Shown piece by piece: positions 59,063 through 59,772 of a stretch of 59,772 nt of DNA (positions are counted from its first letter, which is position 1; every line of letters starts with the position of its first letter). The stretch is taken from positions 20,853-80,624 of the forward strand of contig PLRU01000007.1 of NCBI GenBank assembly GCA_003164045.1, given 5' to 3'. The translations under genes were made by a program, and so were the position numbers. A model generated the notes under the pieces. That model was given only the letters and a program-made list of their open reading frames with translations, ran no database searches and was not told where the DNA came from. The DNA is from Candidatus Lustribacter telmatis. GTDB lineage: Bacteria; Vulcanimicrobiota; Vulcanimicrobiia; Vulcanimicrobiales; Vulcanimicrobiaceae.

Positions 59063-59772
59063 CTAACGCGGATCTAACGCAGAACCGCTAATGAGTTCTT
59101 TCGCCCCAATCGCTCGCGGAATGGCATGGTATTTTGCAGCCGCGTCGAGCACCGGCTGCATCTGCGCCGGATCGAGCACTTCACCGTAATGACTCGGCGT
59201 CACGCCCCGGAGCATTTCCGCCGTCTGCCCCGAGTGCTTCTGAAAAATCACAACTGCTTCACGCGGATGAGCATTAGCCCACCGCTGCGCATTCCGAATC
59301 GCCACTGCGAACCGCCGCACCGTTCGCGGATTGCGCGCCATCCAATCATCCGCCCCAAACCAGGCCGTCTGCACGAACGTCCGCGCAATCGCATCATACG
59401 GCGACGCGAAGATCCGATTCTCCGCCAGTGACAGCGATAGCGTCGGCTCGGTAATCAACGCCGCATCGATCGTCCCATGCGCCACCGCCTGCGGCACGCT
59501 TGCCGACGGAATCTCAACATACTTCACGCTTGCCCGATTCAGTCCAAGTCCGTCAAGCCAGACATCCGTCGCGATCCGGCTGAGCCCGGCGATCGACGGC
59601 ACGCCGATCGTCTTGCCTTCCAGATCGCGCGGTACGCGCATCGCCGAGGTCTTGCTCACGATGATCGCGCCGGTCGGCTTCGCCCCATACCACAACACGC
59701 CAGGCGCGATGCAGCTCACCAGCACGCCGTGTTCGCGCGCTGCCGAAATAGAGATCAGATCGGCATTGCCGA
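59063..59772 (-). CDS. NMT1/THI5-like solute-binding protein, 5' part beyond the window
   Basis: The C-terminal 236 or so residues of a fourth NMT1-like binding protein; the frame remains open to the right edge of the window (NADLISISAARE, then GVLVSCIAPGVLWYG), so its start and signal peptide lie outside. Fold markers: RDLEGKTIGVPSIAGLSRIA, VDAALITEP-like AALITEPTLSLSLA and FVQTAWFGADDWMARNP. It ends two bases past the convergent glyoxalase gene. No transporter partner is visible. Confidence 0.88.
   Translation of the reverse strand, partial: GNADLISISAAREHGVLVSCIAPGVLWYGAKPTGAIIVSKTSAMRVPRDLEGKTIGVPSIAGLSRIATDVWLDGLGLNRASVKYVEIPSASVPQAVAHGTIDAALITEPTLSLSLAENRIFASPYDAIARTFVQTAWFGADDWMARNPRTVRRFAVAIRNAQRWANAHPREAVVIFQKHSGQTAEMLRGVTPSHYGEVLDPAQMQPVLDAAAKYHAIPRAIGAKELISGSALDPR

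Noticed and set aside
1-59772. CRISPR array, prophage or insertion sequence
   Set aside because: No regularly spaced direct repeats, transposase, integrase or phage structural gene was seen.

Overview
The window is a GC-rich bacterial chromosome segment with no rRNA, phage or CRISPR and about 65 supportable protein genes. High GC, free use of GTG starts, and the mix of many orphan solute-binding proteins with coaD, rsmD, recG and his genes suggest a soil lineage such as Candidatus Eremiobacterota (WPS-2). This placement is inference from general gene content; no marker phylogeny was possible.

Layout. (1) 1-8.4 kb is an accessory zone: an XRE/MmyB-type regulator divergent from a short-chain dehydrogenase, an AT-richer islet with a leucine-rich-repeat protein and an unrecognised ORF, a secreted phosphoesterase, a MarR regulator with a clear palindromic operator, and two HD-GYP proteins, one with its metal site degraded. 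Two gene-poor stretches (1827-2517 and 5870-6700) carry short related repeats. (2) 8.4-13.9 kb holds two large divergent MalT-like STAND/LuxR regulators of lower GC. A 26-residue hydrophobic peptide ORF lies between the first of them and the degenerate HD-GYP gene. (3) 13.9-26.1 kb is signalling and envelope: a thioredoxin/peptide-binding-protein fusion divergent from a DUF2249-Crp fusion, a second phosphoesterase, a TMEM175-like channel, PurU, a TVP38-type membrane protein with a small acidic partner, a Crp/Fnr regulator, a PPM phosphatase, AsmA and an orphan peptide-binding protein. (4) 26.1-38.6 kb is the housekeeping core: coaD, rsmD, a HAD phosphatase, recG, hisIE, hisF, a CHASE3-type SpoIIE phosphatase, tRNA-Cys and tRNA-Gly, a modBC-like ABC pair without its binding protein, MaoC and an ABC-F protein. 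(5) 38.6-59.8 kb is a catabolic island: two class II aldolase/decarboxylases, an MFS pump, four NMT1/THI5-like binding proteins, a 4,5-dihydroxyphthalate-decarboxylase-like protein, a LivK-like binding protein, two Rieske oxygenases, a TauD dioxygenase, a D-2-hydroxyacid dehydrogenase, a peroxiredoxin, a ThDP enzyme, a LeuCD-type dehydratase, a 2-oxopent-4-enoate hydratase and a glyoxalase.

The island reads as oxidation and processing of aromatic or carboxylated compounds (phthalate-like by family resemblance). The substrate cannot be read from sequence. Its striking feature is many secreted binding proteins with no ABC permease or ATPase beside them.

Three genes (recG, the ThDP enzyme and leuC) have conserved N-termini that extend upstream of any in-frame ATG, GTG or TTG. 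For leuC a CTG with a well-placed Shine-Dalgarno sequence restores a full-length protein. That Shine-Dalgarno lies inside a copy of a short dispersed repeat.
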